5,495 nt of DNA, taken from NCBI GenBank assembly GCA_027023325.1, contig JALVVQ010000335.1:1-5495 (forward strand), given 5' to 3'. Shown here one piece after another: positions 1 to 5,495 of the stretch (its first letter is position 1; each line of letters starts with the position of its first letter). Position numbers and translations under genes: made by a program. The notes below the pieces were generated by a model. The model did no database searches. It saw nothing but the letters and a program-made list of their open reading frames with translations, and was not told the origin of the DNA. This DNA comes from Campylobacteraceae bacterium. GTDB lineage: Bacteria; Campylobacterota; Campylobacteria; Campylobacterales; Sulfurovaceae.

Positions 1-1162
1 GGCTAAAAGCGCCTTTGAGGTCTATCTCTACTTCGATCTCTCCTGCGGCCCATATCGGAAGAATCACCAGCTCATCTACGCCTGCAAAGCACTCTACAAA
101 CCCTTCAAGATTATCTATGGTTCGACTGTATTTGTGTGGTTGCCAGATGACTTGGAGTTGGTGAAAGCCTCGCATCTTGACATAGGTTTTCAGTGCATCC
201 ATCGTGGCCTTGATCTCTGTAGGATGATGCCCGTAATCATCAATGACCACACACTGCTCTCTATTCTGAATGATATCAAAACGCTTTTTGATCCCCTTGT
301 AGTGTCGGAGGTTTTCTCTGATCTGCTCAATTTCTTCCCCCAGTGCCAAGGCTGCCAGTATCGCCAATGCAGCATCCAGTGCAGTATGGTACCCAAACCC
401 AAACACTTCAAAGCTACCATACTCCAGGAGTGTAAAGCGTGTATGCGGCTCACCCTCTACCAATACGAATGCTACCTCTTTCATGTCTCGGGAGGGATAC
501 AGCCTGATCGCTTCTATCTCCAGTGAAGAGAGAAAATCATCCTCTGCATTGATCACACAGGTCTGGGCAAGTGAGAGGAAATTTCTGTAGGCATTGTAAA
601 AGCGTGTCTCATCATAGTCATAATATTCCATATGCTCTGGCTCTACATTAGTCACGATTGCCAGCGTAGGATTACTGTTGAGGAAGCTCTCATCACTCTC
701 ATCTGCTTCAAAGACCACTTTGTCATTCTCAAAATGACGTACATTGGAGCCAAACTCTTTGCTGATCGCACCGATGAGTGCATTACTCTGGGGCAATATA
801 GATGCAAGCATAGCAGAGGTCGTACTCTTGCCATGTGCGCCACCTACGGCATAGACCTCTTTGTTTCCAAGGATAAATTTCAGTGCCTCTTTGCGTGAGC
901 GAAGCTCTATGCCCAACGCTTTGGCTCTCTTGTACTCTACATTGGTGGGTCTAACAGCGGCAGAATAGATGACGATATCGACTCCTTCTACTGCATCGGG
1001 GTGATGAGGGATTGTAATCTTGGCATGAAAGTTCGTTGCCAAATCATTGGTGATCTCTGTCTGTTTGATATCGCTACCCGATATCGTATGTCCTTCATTG
1101 GCCAAAAACTTTGCTAGCGCAGAGAGCCCGATACCACCAATACCTATAAAGTGTATCTTCAT
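1..1162 (-). CDS. murC: UDP-N-acetylmuramate--L-alanine ligase MurC (3' end cut by window edge)
   Basis: Cytoplasmic Mur ligase that joins L-alanine to UDP-MurNAc using ATP, the first step of stem-peptide assembly. I translated the open frame from the ATG at 1162-1160 down to the window edge: 387 codons with no stop. Visible motifs in order: N-terminal nucleotide-sugar-binding loop GIGGIGLSALA (about 7-17); ATP P-loop GGAHGKSTT (107-115); FEADESDESFL (about 151-161) followed by VTNVEPEHMEYYDYDE of the central domain; GIKKRF (290-295); DDYGHHPTEI (308-317); and WQPHKYSRT (340-348) of the C-terminal domain. Epsilonproteobacterial MurC is usually about 430-450 residues, so roughly the last 45-60 are missing. 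The P-loop has Lys-Ser where E. coli has Lys-Thr, and the IGAISKEFGSN segment follows; both recall Campylobacter/Helicobacter homologues. The start is supported by AGGA 5 nt upstream, overlapping the upstream gene's TAG, and by the canonical MKIHFIGIGGIG opening. It is the last gene visible in the row. Confidence 0.97.
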   Translation of the reverse strand, partial: MKIHFIGIGGIGLSALAKFLANEGHTISGSDIKQTEITNDLATNFHAKITIPHHPDAVEGVDIVIYSAAVRPTNVEYKRAKALGIELRSRKEALKFILGNKEVYAVGGAHGKSTTSAMLASILPQSNALIGAISKEFGSNVRHFENDKVVFEADESDESFLNSNPTLAIVTNVEPEHMEYYDYDETRFYNAYRNFLSLAQTCVINAEDDFLSSLEIEAIRLYPSRDMKEVAFVLVEGEPHTRFTLLEYGSFEVFGFGYHTALDAALAILAALALGEEIEQIRENLRHYKGIKKRFDIIQNREQCVVIDDYGHHPTEIKATMDALKTYVKMRGFHQLQVIWQPHKYSRTIDNLEGFVECFAGVDELVILPIWAAGEIEVEIDLKGAFS

Positions 1163-1178
1163 GCTGTTCCTATCCTTT
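1163..1178 (-). promoter_or_regulatory. Ribosome-binding site of murC overlapping the upstream stop codon
   Basis: On the minus strand the junction reads TAAAGGATAGGAACAGC before the ATG. There are two possible Shine-Dalgarno cores: AGGA at 1171-1168, spaced 5 nt from the ATG and sharing AG with the TAG stop of the upstream gene, and AAGGA at 1177-1173, spaced 10 nt. Overlap of stop and SD suggests that ribosomes finishing the upstream gene help start murC; that is inference. Confidence 0.7.
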
Positions 1179-1790
1179 AGTGCCTGAATCGGCTGGAGCA
1201 TCATTTTCTTCGAGTACTTTCAGCTCCTCTTTGCCCTGTTGGACATAATTTCCCCACATTGCCAGTAGCATATCAGTCGGTTGCACAAATGTCGTGATGA
1301 AGAATGCCATAGGGTCTTCAGGATCGGCCTCTGAGACATCTGCAAATTCTTCGATAAAGACTTCAAACTCTGTGCCACTCATCACAGCACAGGCATGCAC
1401 CATCATTCCCTCTTTGAGTACTTCTAGCGTAAACATATGATAGAGCACCAAGAAGATCTCCTTGGCGCCCTTTTGGTCATTTTCACTATAGCGCTGGATG
1501 CCATACTCGTAGATGGCTCTGGCTGTAGCAAAATCCTCAGGGTCAGCCATATCAAACTTGCGTGGCTCTGTCAAGCAAGTTGACAGTCTGTCAAAAGCGG
1601 TATTGACAATAAAGGTAAAGATCTCATTGATCTCATCTTCTGATGCAGCGATGACAAGCTTGGCATCCAGTACCTGATAGCCTTTGGCGATAGAGTGCTC
1701 TTCTTGCATCTCTTTCTCCAATCTATTTAGGTTCTCCAAAAATTCAGGATCTTTTTTTAGTGCTTCGATATCCAATGTTTCTTCGTTCAT
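1170..1790 (-). CDS. Uncharacterised acidic protein, 206 aa, with a TPR-like segment
   Basis: I do not recognise this protein. It has 206 residues, with 44 Asp/Glu against 17 Lys/Arg, so it is strongly acidic (net about -27). There is no signal peptide and no clear membrane span, so it is probably cytoplasmic. The N-terminal 35 residues are charged and likely helical (LENLNRLEKEMQEEH). Residues 90-117 (ARAIYEYGIQRYSENDQKGAKEIFLVLY) fit the spacing of one tetratricopeptide repeat: Ile93, Tyr96, Gly97, Ala109 and Phe113 fall at consensus positions 4, 7, 8, 20 and 24. A second acidic patch covers about 141-159, and the tail (about 192-206) looks disordered. It starts 1 nt after the dapC stop, with GAGGA 4 nt upstream of the ATG, and ends 7 nt before murC, so it is probably co-expressed with both. 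An adaptor or chaperone-like role would fit a TPR-like helical protein but is a guess. Gene reality is well supported by frame and packing; function is not. Confidence 0.85.
   Translation of the reverse strand: MNEETLDIEALKKDPEFLENLNRLEKEMQEEHSIAKGYQVLDAKLVIAASEDEINEIFTFIVNTAFDRLSTCLTEPRKFDMADPEDFATARAIYEYGIQRYSENDQKGAKEIFLVLYHMFTLEVLKEGMMVHACAVMSGTEFEVFIEEFADVSEADPEDPMAFFITTFVQPTDMLLAMWGNYVQQGKEELKVLEENDAPADSGTKG
1568..1609. repeat. Cluster of four alternating TGTCAA/TTGACA inverted repeats inside the acidic-protein gene
   Basis: Read on the plus strand: CTGTCAA (1568-1574), 5 nt, TTGACAG (1580-1586), 1 nt, CTGTCAA (1588-1594), 8 nt, TTGACAA (1603-1609). The first pair forms a 7-bp stem with a 5-nt loop. 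The middle pair is a 15-nt palindrome around a single T. The last pair gives a 6-bp stem with an 8-nt loop. It lies in the codons around residues 61-75 of the acidic protein. It could be alternative hairpins, a binding site for a dimeric protein, or chance; the sequence alone does not decide. Confidence 0.5.
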
Positions 1791-1802
1791 GCTATCCTCT
1801 CT
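1791..1802 (-). promoter_or_regulatory. Ribosome-binding site of the acidic-protein gene
   Basis: On the minus strand AGAGAGGA (1802-1795) lies in the last codons of dapC, 4 nt before the ATG at 1790-1788. The dapC stop TAG (1794-1792) falls between the SD and the start, separated from the ATG by one base, so re-initiation by terminating ribosomes is plausible. Confidence 0.7.
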
Positions 1803-2931
1803 GTTCTGTGGATTTGTACAGTATCGCGATACGCTCTAGTGCTTCTCTTGTCAATGCTTCCCCATAGACCAGTGCCAAACGCACATAGCCTCTACCTACA
1901 CCCTCTCTCCCAAGAAAAGAGCCTGGAAGCACCTTGAGATTGAACTGCTCGTACAGGGCTTTTGTAAATGTCAGCTCATCCTCTACCTCAAGCCAGATAT
2001 AGAAGGTGGCCTGTGGTGGCTCCACACCCAGCACCTCTTTGGCGACCTCGAAGTTGCGAACATACTTTTGGCGAAAGACCTCCACATGCGTCTGGTCTGC
2101 CCAGGCTGCGGCTGCGGCATACTGTAGTGGCAGTGGCGAGGCACACCCCACATAGGTACGGTAGGTCATATAGCGCGCCAGTATCTCTGCATCACCAGCA
2201 ATAAATCCCGAGCGAAGTCCCGGTGCCGACGAGCGCTTGGAGACAGAATTGATCGTTAAGATGTTTTTGAATGTGGGGTTACCCGCTTCGATGCTGGCAT
2301 TGAGAAGCGAAGGCAAAGGCTGATCCAAATAGAGGTCTATGTAGCATTCATCATTGAGCAGCACAAAATCATATGCTAGTGCGAGACCAACCCAGGTTTG
2401 CAATGTCTCCATCGTCATGGTAGAGGCTGTGGGATTATTGGGAGTATTGAGGATCACTAGATGTGCACGCTGTAATGCTTCTTCATCAATCTGTGGCTGG
2501 AAGCCATTGGTGGTATCGAGCGTTAGATAGATTACCTCTGCCCGGCTTGCTCTGGCTGCCCCCTCGTAGATCTGATAGAAGGGATTAGGAAAGAGCATGA
2601 CTGGTGCCTCCACCTCGTGCAGTAGAAACTGCGGGAAGTTGAAGAGCACCTCGCGGGTACCAAATGTCGGAATGATCTGACTATTGTCAAGCCTCAAACC
2701 GAAACGGTTGTCAAGATACTGGAGCATCCCTTCTCGGAGTACCGACTCTCCCCCTGTCTTTGGATATTTGTTGAGCAGTGCACTGTGGCTATGCAGTGCA
2801 TCTAGGATAAACTGCGGCGTAGCAAACTGCGGCTCACCAATAGTAAGACTCATAGGTGTATAGTCCGTGCTTGGAGTGATCCCCTCCAGCAACTGATTCA
2901 ATTTTTCAAAAGGGTAGGCTTCAAACTGCAT
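1792..2931 (-). CDS. dapC: Succinyldiaminopimelate aminotransferase (DapC-like), class I/II PLP enzyme
   Basis: Cytoplasmic fold-type I aminotransferase, 379 residues. Its proposed reaction is the glutamate-dependent amination of N-succinyl-2-amino-6-ketopimelate in the succinylase route to meso-diaminopimelate and lysine. PLP-site residues are visible: NTPNNPT (162-168), DECY (Asp194, Tyr197), the Schiff-base lysine Lys232 in SVSKRSSAPGLRSGF with Arg240 after it, and Arg351 in YVRLALV as the likely substrate-carboxylate arginine. The DapC assignment rests on two family-like stretches: the N-terminal YPFEKLNQLLEGITP followed by LTIGEPQFATPQFI, and the C-terminal VLPGSFLGREGVGRGYVRLALV. Both resemble the proteobacterial DapC subfamily rather than AspC. 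The start is a little shorter than in many homologues but is set by AGGAG just upstream, overlapping the dacB stop. A near-identical neighbourhood in H. pylori (HP0624 beside murC HP0623) is recalled, not checked. If not DapC, it is another broad-specificity class I aminotransferase. Confidence 0.82.
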   Translation of the reverse strand: MQFEAYPFEKLNQLLEGITPSTDYTPMSLTIGEPQFATPQFILDALHSHSALLNKYPKTGGESVLREGMLQYLDNRFGLRLDNSQIIPTFGTREVLFNFPQFLLHEVEAPVMLFPNPFYQIYEGAARASRAEVIYLTLDTTNGFQPQIDEEALQRAHLVILNTPNNPTASTMTMETLQTWVGLALAYDFVLLNDECYIDLYLDQPLPSLLNASIEAGNPTFKNILTINSVSKRSSAPGLRSGFIAGDAEILARYMTYRTYVGCASPLPLQYAAAAAWADQTHVEVFRQKYVRNFEVAKEVLGVEPPQATFYIWLEVEDELTFTKALYEQFNLKVLPGSFLGREGVGRGYVRLALVYGEALTREALERIAILYKSTEQRG

Positions 2932-2954
2932 AGGTCTCCTATCTGGCTAGCCAG
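2930..2954 (-). promoter_or_regulatory. dapC ribosome-binding site in a short hairpin, preceded by a 12-bp palindrome
   Basis: The SD AGGAG (2940-2936) shares AG with the dacB stop TAG (2941-2939) and lies 4 nt from the dapC ATG (2931-2929). In the transcript AUAGG-AGA-CCUAU (2942-2930) can fold into a 5-bp stem with a 3-nt loop that covers the stop, most of the SD and the AU of the start codon. Directly 5' of it is the perfect palindrome CTGGCTAGCCAG (2954-2943), formed by the last dacB codons (Trp-Leu-Ala-Arg). A ribosome finishing dacB would open the structure, which fits coupled translation. The effect is inferred; the pairing is read directly. Confidence 0.5.
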
Positions 2955-4330
2955 TTAATAATCTGATTTTGCAAGGCACTGCCTTTCCATTTCTCTCTGC
3001 CATTGTACAGCACCACAACACTGTAGAGCTTTTTGCTACGCTTGGAGCGTACAAAACCAGCGATATTTTTAGCATCTTTAAGGGTACCAGTCTTCATCCA
3101 GGCTCTGCCTTTGGCAATACTGTGTCGAAAACGCTTTTTGATTGTACCATCTATACCTGCAATCGAAAGTACCCTTCTCCATTGTGCCCCATAGTGCTTG
3201 TTGGCACTTTGCAGCACTTCAGAAAGTGCTCTGGCTGTAATACGGGATTCACGAGAAAGTCCACATCCATTGTCTAAATGTATGCTGTCAACCTTGAGAC
3301 CAGTGCTACCCAATATCTCAGATACCGCTTTTCTTCCCTTATGCTCTGTTGCAGGCACCCCGTAGCGCTTGGCACCCAGTAATAGCAGCAGATGTCTGGC
3401 ATAGAGATTATTGCTCTTTTTATTGGTCTTGGCAATGATATCAATCAATGGTCTGGCATAATGCGTAAAAAGTGCTCTCGCCCCCTCAGGGATCTTTGCT
3501 CGTCGCAGTGTACCATGAAAAACGATTCCCTCTCTTATCATCTCTGCACGCAAAGCATAATAAAAACTCTGATAGGCATGGGTCACCAACTTCTTGACAT
3601 ATCTCGGTCTACATTTGAGTGACATCGTACCAGAGAGCGTCACCCTCGGTAATGCACCCTCAGTATTTACCAATACACGCGGCCAGCTTCTATTGCCTGC
3701 GCAACTTTTGCTTGAGGGCTTAATGTTGTTCACAAGCGTATAGCTTCTATCTTGAATCGCTTTACGGGCCTCTATGACTCCCTCTTTTGGGCGCACAATC
3801 ATCGTACTAAGATGATCATTGAACATCAAAGCATCAGGCATGGCATTGTATTCACTGAAACGATGGGTATCGAAACCAGAGCTCACATGGTCAGGCACAT
3901 CAAAAAAGCTTCTGTCTATCACAATATCTCCGCTAATGCTTCGGATACCCAGTGCCTTGAGCCTATGTACAATACCAGGAATGTCTTTGGCAGAAAGGGT
4001 AGGATCACCATAACCCTTGATAATCAGATCTCCATTCACGACTCCCTTTTTATACTGACCATGGTAATAGAACTTGGTAGGCCAGCGAAAATGGCTGCCA
4101 AACTCCAATAGGGCACTATAGGTGGTCAAAACCTTCATAACTGAAGCTGGTTTGCGTGTAGTATCAGGATTAAGGCTACTCAGTATATTGCCGGATTTGG
4201 CATTTCTAATCACGATACTGACCTGGCTCTGCTTAATGGCGTTCTTATCCACCATCTTTCTGATCGTTTCCCCCATAGAAGCATGAAGTAAACCAAAGAA
4301 GAGGGACAGTGCTGCTATTATTTTTATCAT
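2939..4330 (-). CDS. dacB: D-Ala-D-Ala carboxypeptidase/endopeptidase, PBP4/DacB family (peptidase S13)
   Basis: Exported penicillin-binding protein of 463 residues (E. coli PBP4 is 477) that removes the terminal D-Ala from stem peptides and/or cuts D-Ala-mDAP cross-links in the periplasm. An N-terminal signal peptide is visible: MIKIIAALSLFFGLLHA, with cleavage likely near residues 17-20; there is no lipobox cysteine. The three active-site motifs are intact: Ser63-Val-Met-Lys66 (nucleophile and general base), Ser306-Asn-Asn308, and Lys413-Thr-Gly415. The long stretch between motifs 1 and 2 matches the extra domains typical of the S13 family. The conserved loop before motif 3 reads DNGCGLSRESRIT (353-365), with Cys356 where Ser is common. 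Cys210 and Cys240 lie in the inserted domain and might form a disulfide. The protein looks rich in Lys/Arg, as expected for a periplasmic wall enzyme. It starts 1 nt after the patB stop and ends 7 nt before dapC. Confidence 0.95.
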   Translation of the reverse strand: MIKIIAALSLFFGLLHASMGETIRKMVDKNAIKQSQVSIVIRNAKSGNILSSLNPDTTRKPASVMKVLTTYSALLEFGSHFRWPTKFYYHGQYKKGVVNGDLIIKGYGDPTLSAKDIPGIVHRLKALGIRSISGDIVIDRSFFDVPDHVSSGFDTHRFSEYNAMPDALMFNDHLSTMIVRPKEGVIEARKAIQDRSYTLVNNIKPSSKSCAGNRSWPRVLVNTEGALPRVTLSGTMSLKCRPRYVKKLVTHAYQSFYYALRAEMIREGIVFHGTLRRAKIPEGARALFTHYARPLIDIIAKTNKKSNNLYARHLLLLLGAKRYGVPATEHKGRKAVSEILGSTGLKVDSIHLDNGCGLSRESRITARALSEVLQSANKHYGAQWRRVLSIAGIDGTIKKRFRHSIAKGRAWMKTGTLKDAKNIAGFVRSKRSKKLYSVVVLYNGREKWKGSALQNQIINWLAR

Positions 4331-4341
4331 ACTATACGCCT
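4331..4341 (-). promoter_or_regulatory. Weak ribosome-binding site of dacB at a TAG-T-ATG junction
   Basis: Only AGG (4341-4339) is visible as a Shine-Dalgarno core, 8 nt before the dacB ATG (4330-4328). The stop codon of the upstream gene (TAG, 4334-4332) is separated from the ATG by a single T. With such a weak SD, dacB translation probably depends on ribosomes finishing the upstream gene; this is inference. Confidence 0.5.
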
Positions 4342-5495
4342 ATCTCTCGCGTCTTTCTTGCTTTGACAGCACTCTCCAGACGGCGCATCGCCTGCTCCAG
4401 CATCTCTCTGCCTGTACCGATATTGAGTCGCATGAAACCACTACCGGCTTCTCCAAAACTCACACCACGGTTGAGTCCCAGTTTCGCTTCATGGATAAAG
4501 AATGTAGAAAGTGCTTCATCGCCAAGCTTCAGATCACGACAGTCCAGCCAGATCAAAAAAGTCGCATCGTGCTGATAGACAGTAATCTGCGGAATATACT
4601 TCTCGATATAAGTACGCACGAACTGACTGTTTTCCAAAATATGCTTTTTCAACGCTTCTAGCCATGGGCTACCGTCACGATACACCGCTTCCAATGCCGT
4701 CACACCAAAGACATTGCCATTGTCTAGACCTGCCTTTTGGTGCTCGTTCTCATAGCGCTCTCGCAAGTCTTGATTGGGAATGAGGAGATAGGAGGTATTC
4801 AGCCCTGCGATATTGAAAGTTTTGGAAGGGGCATGCAGCAACAAGGTGATCTCCTTGGCTTTCTCTAGCGCCGCAGCAGGTATATGGGAATGATTAAATA
4901 CAAGGTCACTGTGTATCTCATCAGAGACGATCACAACACCATGACGGTGACATATCTCTACCATCCGCGTCAGCTCTTCTTTATTCCATGCCCGGGTAGA
5001 GGGGTTATGGGGCGAACAGAGCAAAAAGAGTGTTGCCTGTTTGATTTTTCGCTCAAAATCTTCAAAATCTATAGATGTTTTTCCCTCTTCAAAAAGCAGT
5101 TTATTCTCCAGCACTTCTCTTCCATTTACCTTCACAGAAGAGAGAAAAGGGGGATAAATCGGTGTCTGAATGACAATACCATCGCCCTTTTGTGTCAACG
5201 CTTTAATCGCCAGATTGATGGATACCACCACACCATGCTCTGGCACAATCCACTCTTTTTGTATCTTCCAGGCGAAATGCTGAGCATACCAGTCCACAAT
5301 ACTTTGGTAAAACGCCTCAGTATAAAGCGCATAGCCATAGACAGGGTGTGCCAACCGCTCTCTCATCACATCCTGCACTACCTGTGGTGCTGCCAGATCC
5401 ATATCCGCCACCCACAGCGGCAGGATATCTTCTCTGCCAAACTTCTCTTTGCGTCCATCCCATTTGGAGCAGTGCGTGCCTACCCTGTCTACTGT
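4332..5495 (-). CDS. patB: MalY/PatB-family PLP-dependent C-S lyase / aminotransferase (5' end cut by window edge)
   Basis: Fold-type I PLP enzyme of the MalY/PatB family, typically a cystathionine beta-lyase or cysteine desulfhydrase releasing pyruvate, ammonia and a thiol. The frame is open from the window edge to TAG at 4334-4332, giving 387 residues. Family members are about 385-395, so only a handful of N-terminal residues are missing. Numbering from the first in-window codon: TVDRVGTHCSKWDGRKEKFG (1-20), then LPLWVADMDLAAP, the hallmark N-terminus; SPHNP (161-165) with Asn164; SDEIHSD (Asp192, His195); the Schiff-base lysine Lys225 in APSKTFNIAGL; and FMRLNIGTGR near the end with the probable carboxylate-binding Arg. 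The segment after SPHNP is STR, where family members often have VGR. A GTG at 5411-5409 lies inside the conserved LWVADMD motif and is not the start. It is followed after 1 nt by dacB. Why a C-S lyase heads a cell-wall gene row is unclear; exact substrate is not determinable here. Confidence 0.92.
   Translation of the reverse strand, partial: TVDRVGTHCSKWDGRKEKFGREDILPLWVADMDLAAPQVVQDVMRERLAHPVYGYALYTEAFYQSIVDWYAQHFAWKIQKEWIVPEHGVVVSINLAIKALTQKGDGIVIQTPIYPPFLSSVKVNGREVLENKLLFEEGKTSIDFEDFERKIKQATLFLLCSPHNPSTRAWNKEELTRMVEICHRHGVVIVSDEIHSDLVFNHSHIPAAALEKAKEITLLLHAPSKTFNIAGLNTSYLLIPNQDLRERYENEHQKAGLDNGNVFGVTALEAVYRDGSPWLEALKKHILENSQFVRTYIEKYIPQITVYQHDATFLIWLDCRDLKLGDEALSTFFIHEAKLGLNRGVSFGEAGSGFMRLNIGTGREMLEQAMRRLESAVKARKTREIGV

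Noticed and set aside
134..526. 130-codon open frame on the plus strand
   Set aside because: It lies codon-for-codon opposite murC, whose motifs are clear in the minus frame; its translation shows no recognisable domain.
973..1085. Repeated GATATC-type palindromes, including GATATCG-N5-CGATATC at 1067-1085
   Set aside because: They fall in conserved murC codons (SGSDIK and VDIVIY regions), and short palindromes of this kind are expected by chance.
1546..1608. TTGACA boxes as -35 elements of an internal promoter toward murC or an antisense promoter
   Set aside because: At 17-nt spacing the best minus-strand partner is TATGGC and the plus-strand one is ATTGAT, both poor -10 boxes; Campylobacterota promoters also rarely rely on a -35 box.
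3752..4111. 119-codon open frame on the plus strand, and shorter ones nearby
   Set aside because: These are opposite dacB, which has a signal peptide and all three active-site motifs; the plus-strand translations look like random sequence.
5409..5411. GTG as the start codon of the PatB-like gene
   Set aside because: This codon is the Val of the conserved LWVADMD motif, and homologous sequence continues upstream to the window edge, so the true start lies outside.
1..5495. Search for mobile elements, toxin-antitoxin or defence genes, tRNAs and CRISPR repeats
   Set aside because: Five housekeeping-type genes fill the window with junctions of 7 nt or less; no repeats, integrase-like motifs or RNA genes were seen.

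Overview
The window is a tightly packed block of five genes, all read from the minus strand. It is probably the inside of one operon for cell-wall (peptidoglycan) synthesis and remodelling. In transcription order, from high to low coordinates, the genes are: a MalY/PatB-type PLP C-S lyase (5' end outside the window), a periplasmic D-Ala-D-Ala carboxypeptidase/endopeptidase of the PBP4/DacB family, a DapC-like succinyldiaminopimelate aminotransferase, a very acidic 206-residue protein I do not recognise, and murC (3' end outside the window). Every base is either coding or part of a junction of 7 nt or less, so there are no intergenic stretches to describe and no RNA genes, mobile elements or CRISPR arrays.

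The likely source is a Campylobacterota (epsilonproteobacterial) bacterium, perhaps a Sulfurovum- or Sulfurimonas-like genus. This rests on the MurC sequence, whose P-loop (GGAHGKSTTS) and IGAISKEFGSN segment look like those of Campylobacter and Helicobacter. It also rests on the closeness of murC to an aminotransferase gene, which recalls H. pylori HP0623/HP0624 from memory. The genus is inference; no database comparison was possible.

The genes fit together as follows. DapC supplies a step toward meso-diaminopimelate, and MurC adds L-Ala to UDP-MurNAc, the first residue of the stem peptide to which diaminopimelate is later added. The PBP4-like enzyme trims or cleaves the finished peptide outside the cytoplasmic membrane. 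The PatB-like enzyme would normally act on cystathionine or cysteine, so its role here is open. The acidic protein lies between dapC and murC with a 1-nt and a 7-nt junction. It has one segment resembling a TPR helix-turn-helix.

The four gene junctions are strikingly uniform. All four visible stop codons are TAG, the gaps run 1, 7, 1, 7 nt, and the Shine-Dalgarno sequences overlap or abut the stop codons, which suggests translational coupling. The dacB/dapC junction also has a 12-bp perfect palindrome followed directly by a short hairpin covering the dapC ribosome-binding site. I see no strong evidence of a wholly new system. The best candidates for a second look are the acidic protein and the junction structures.
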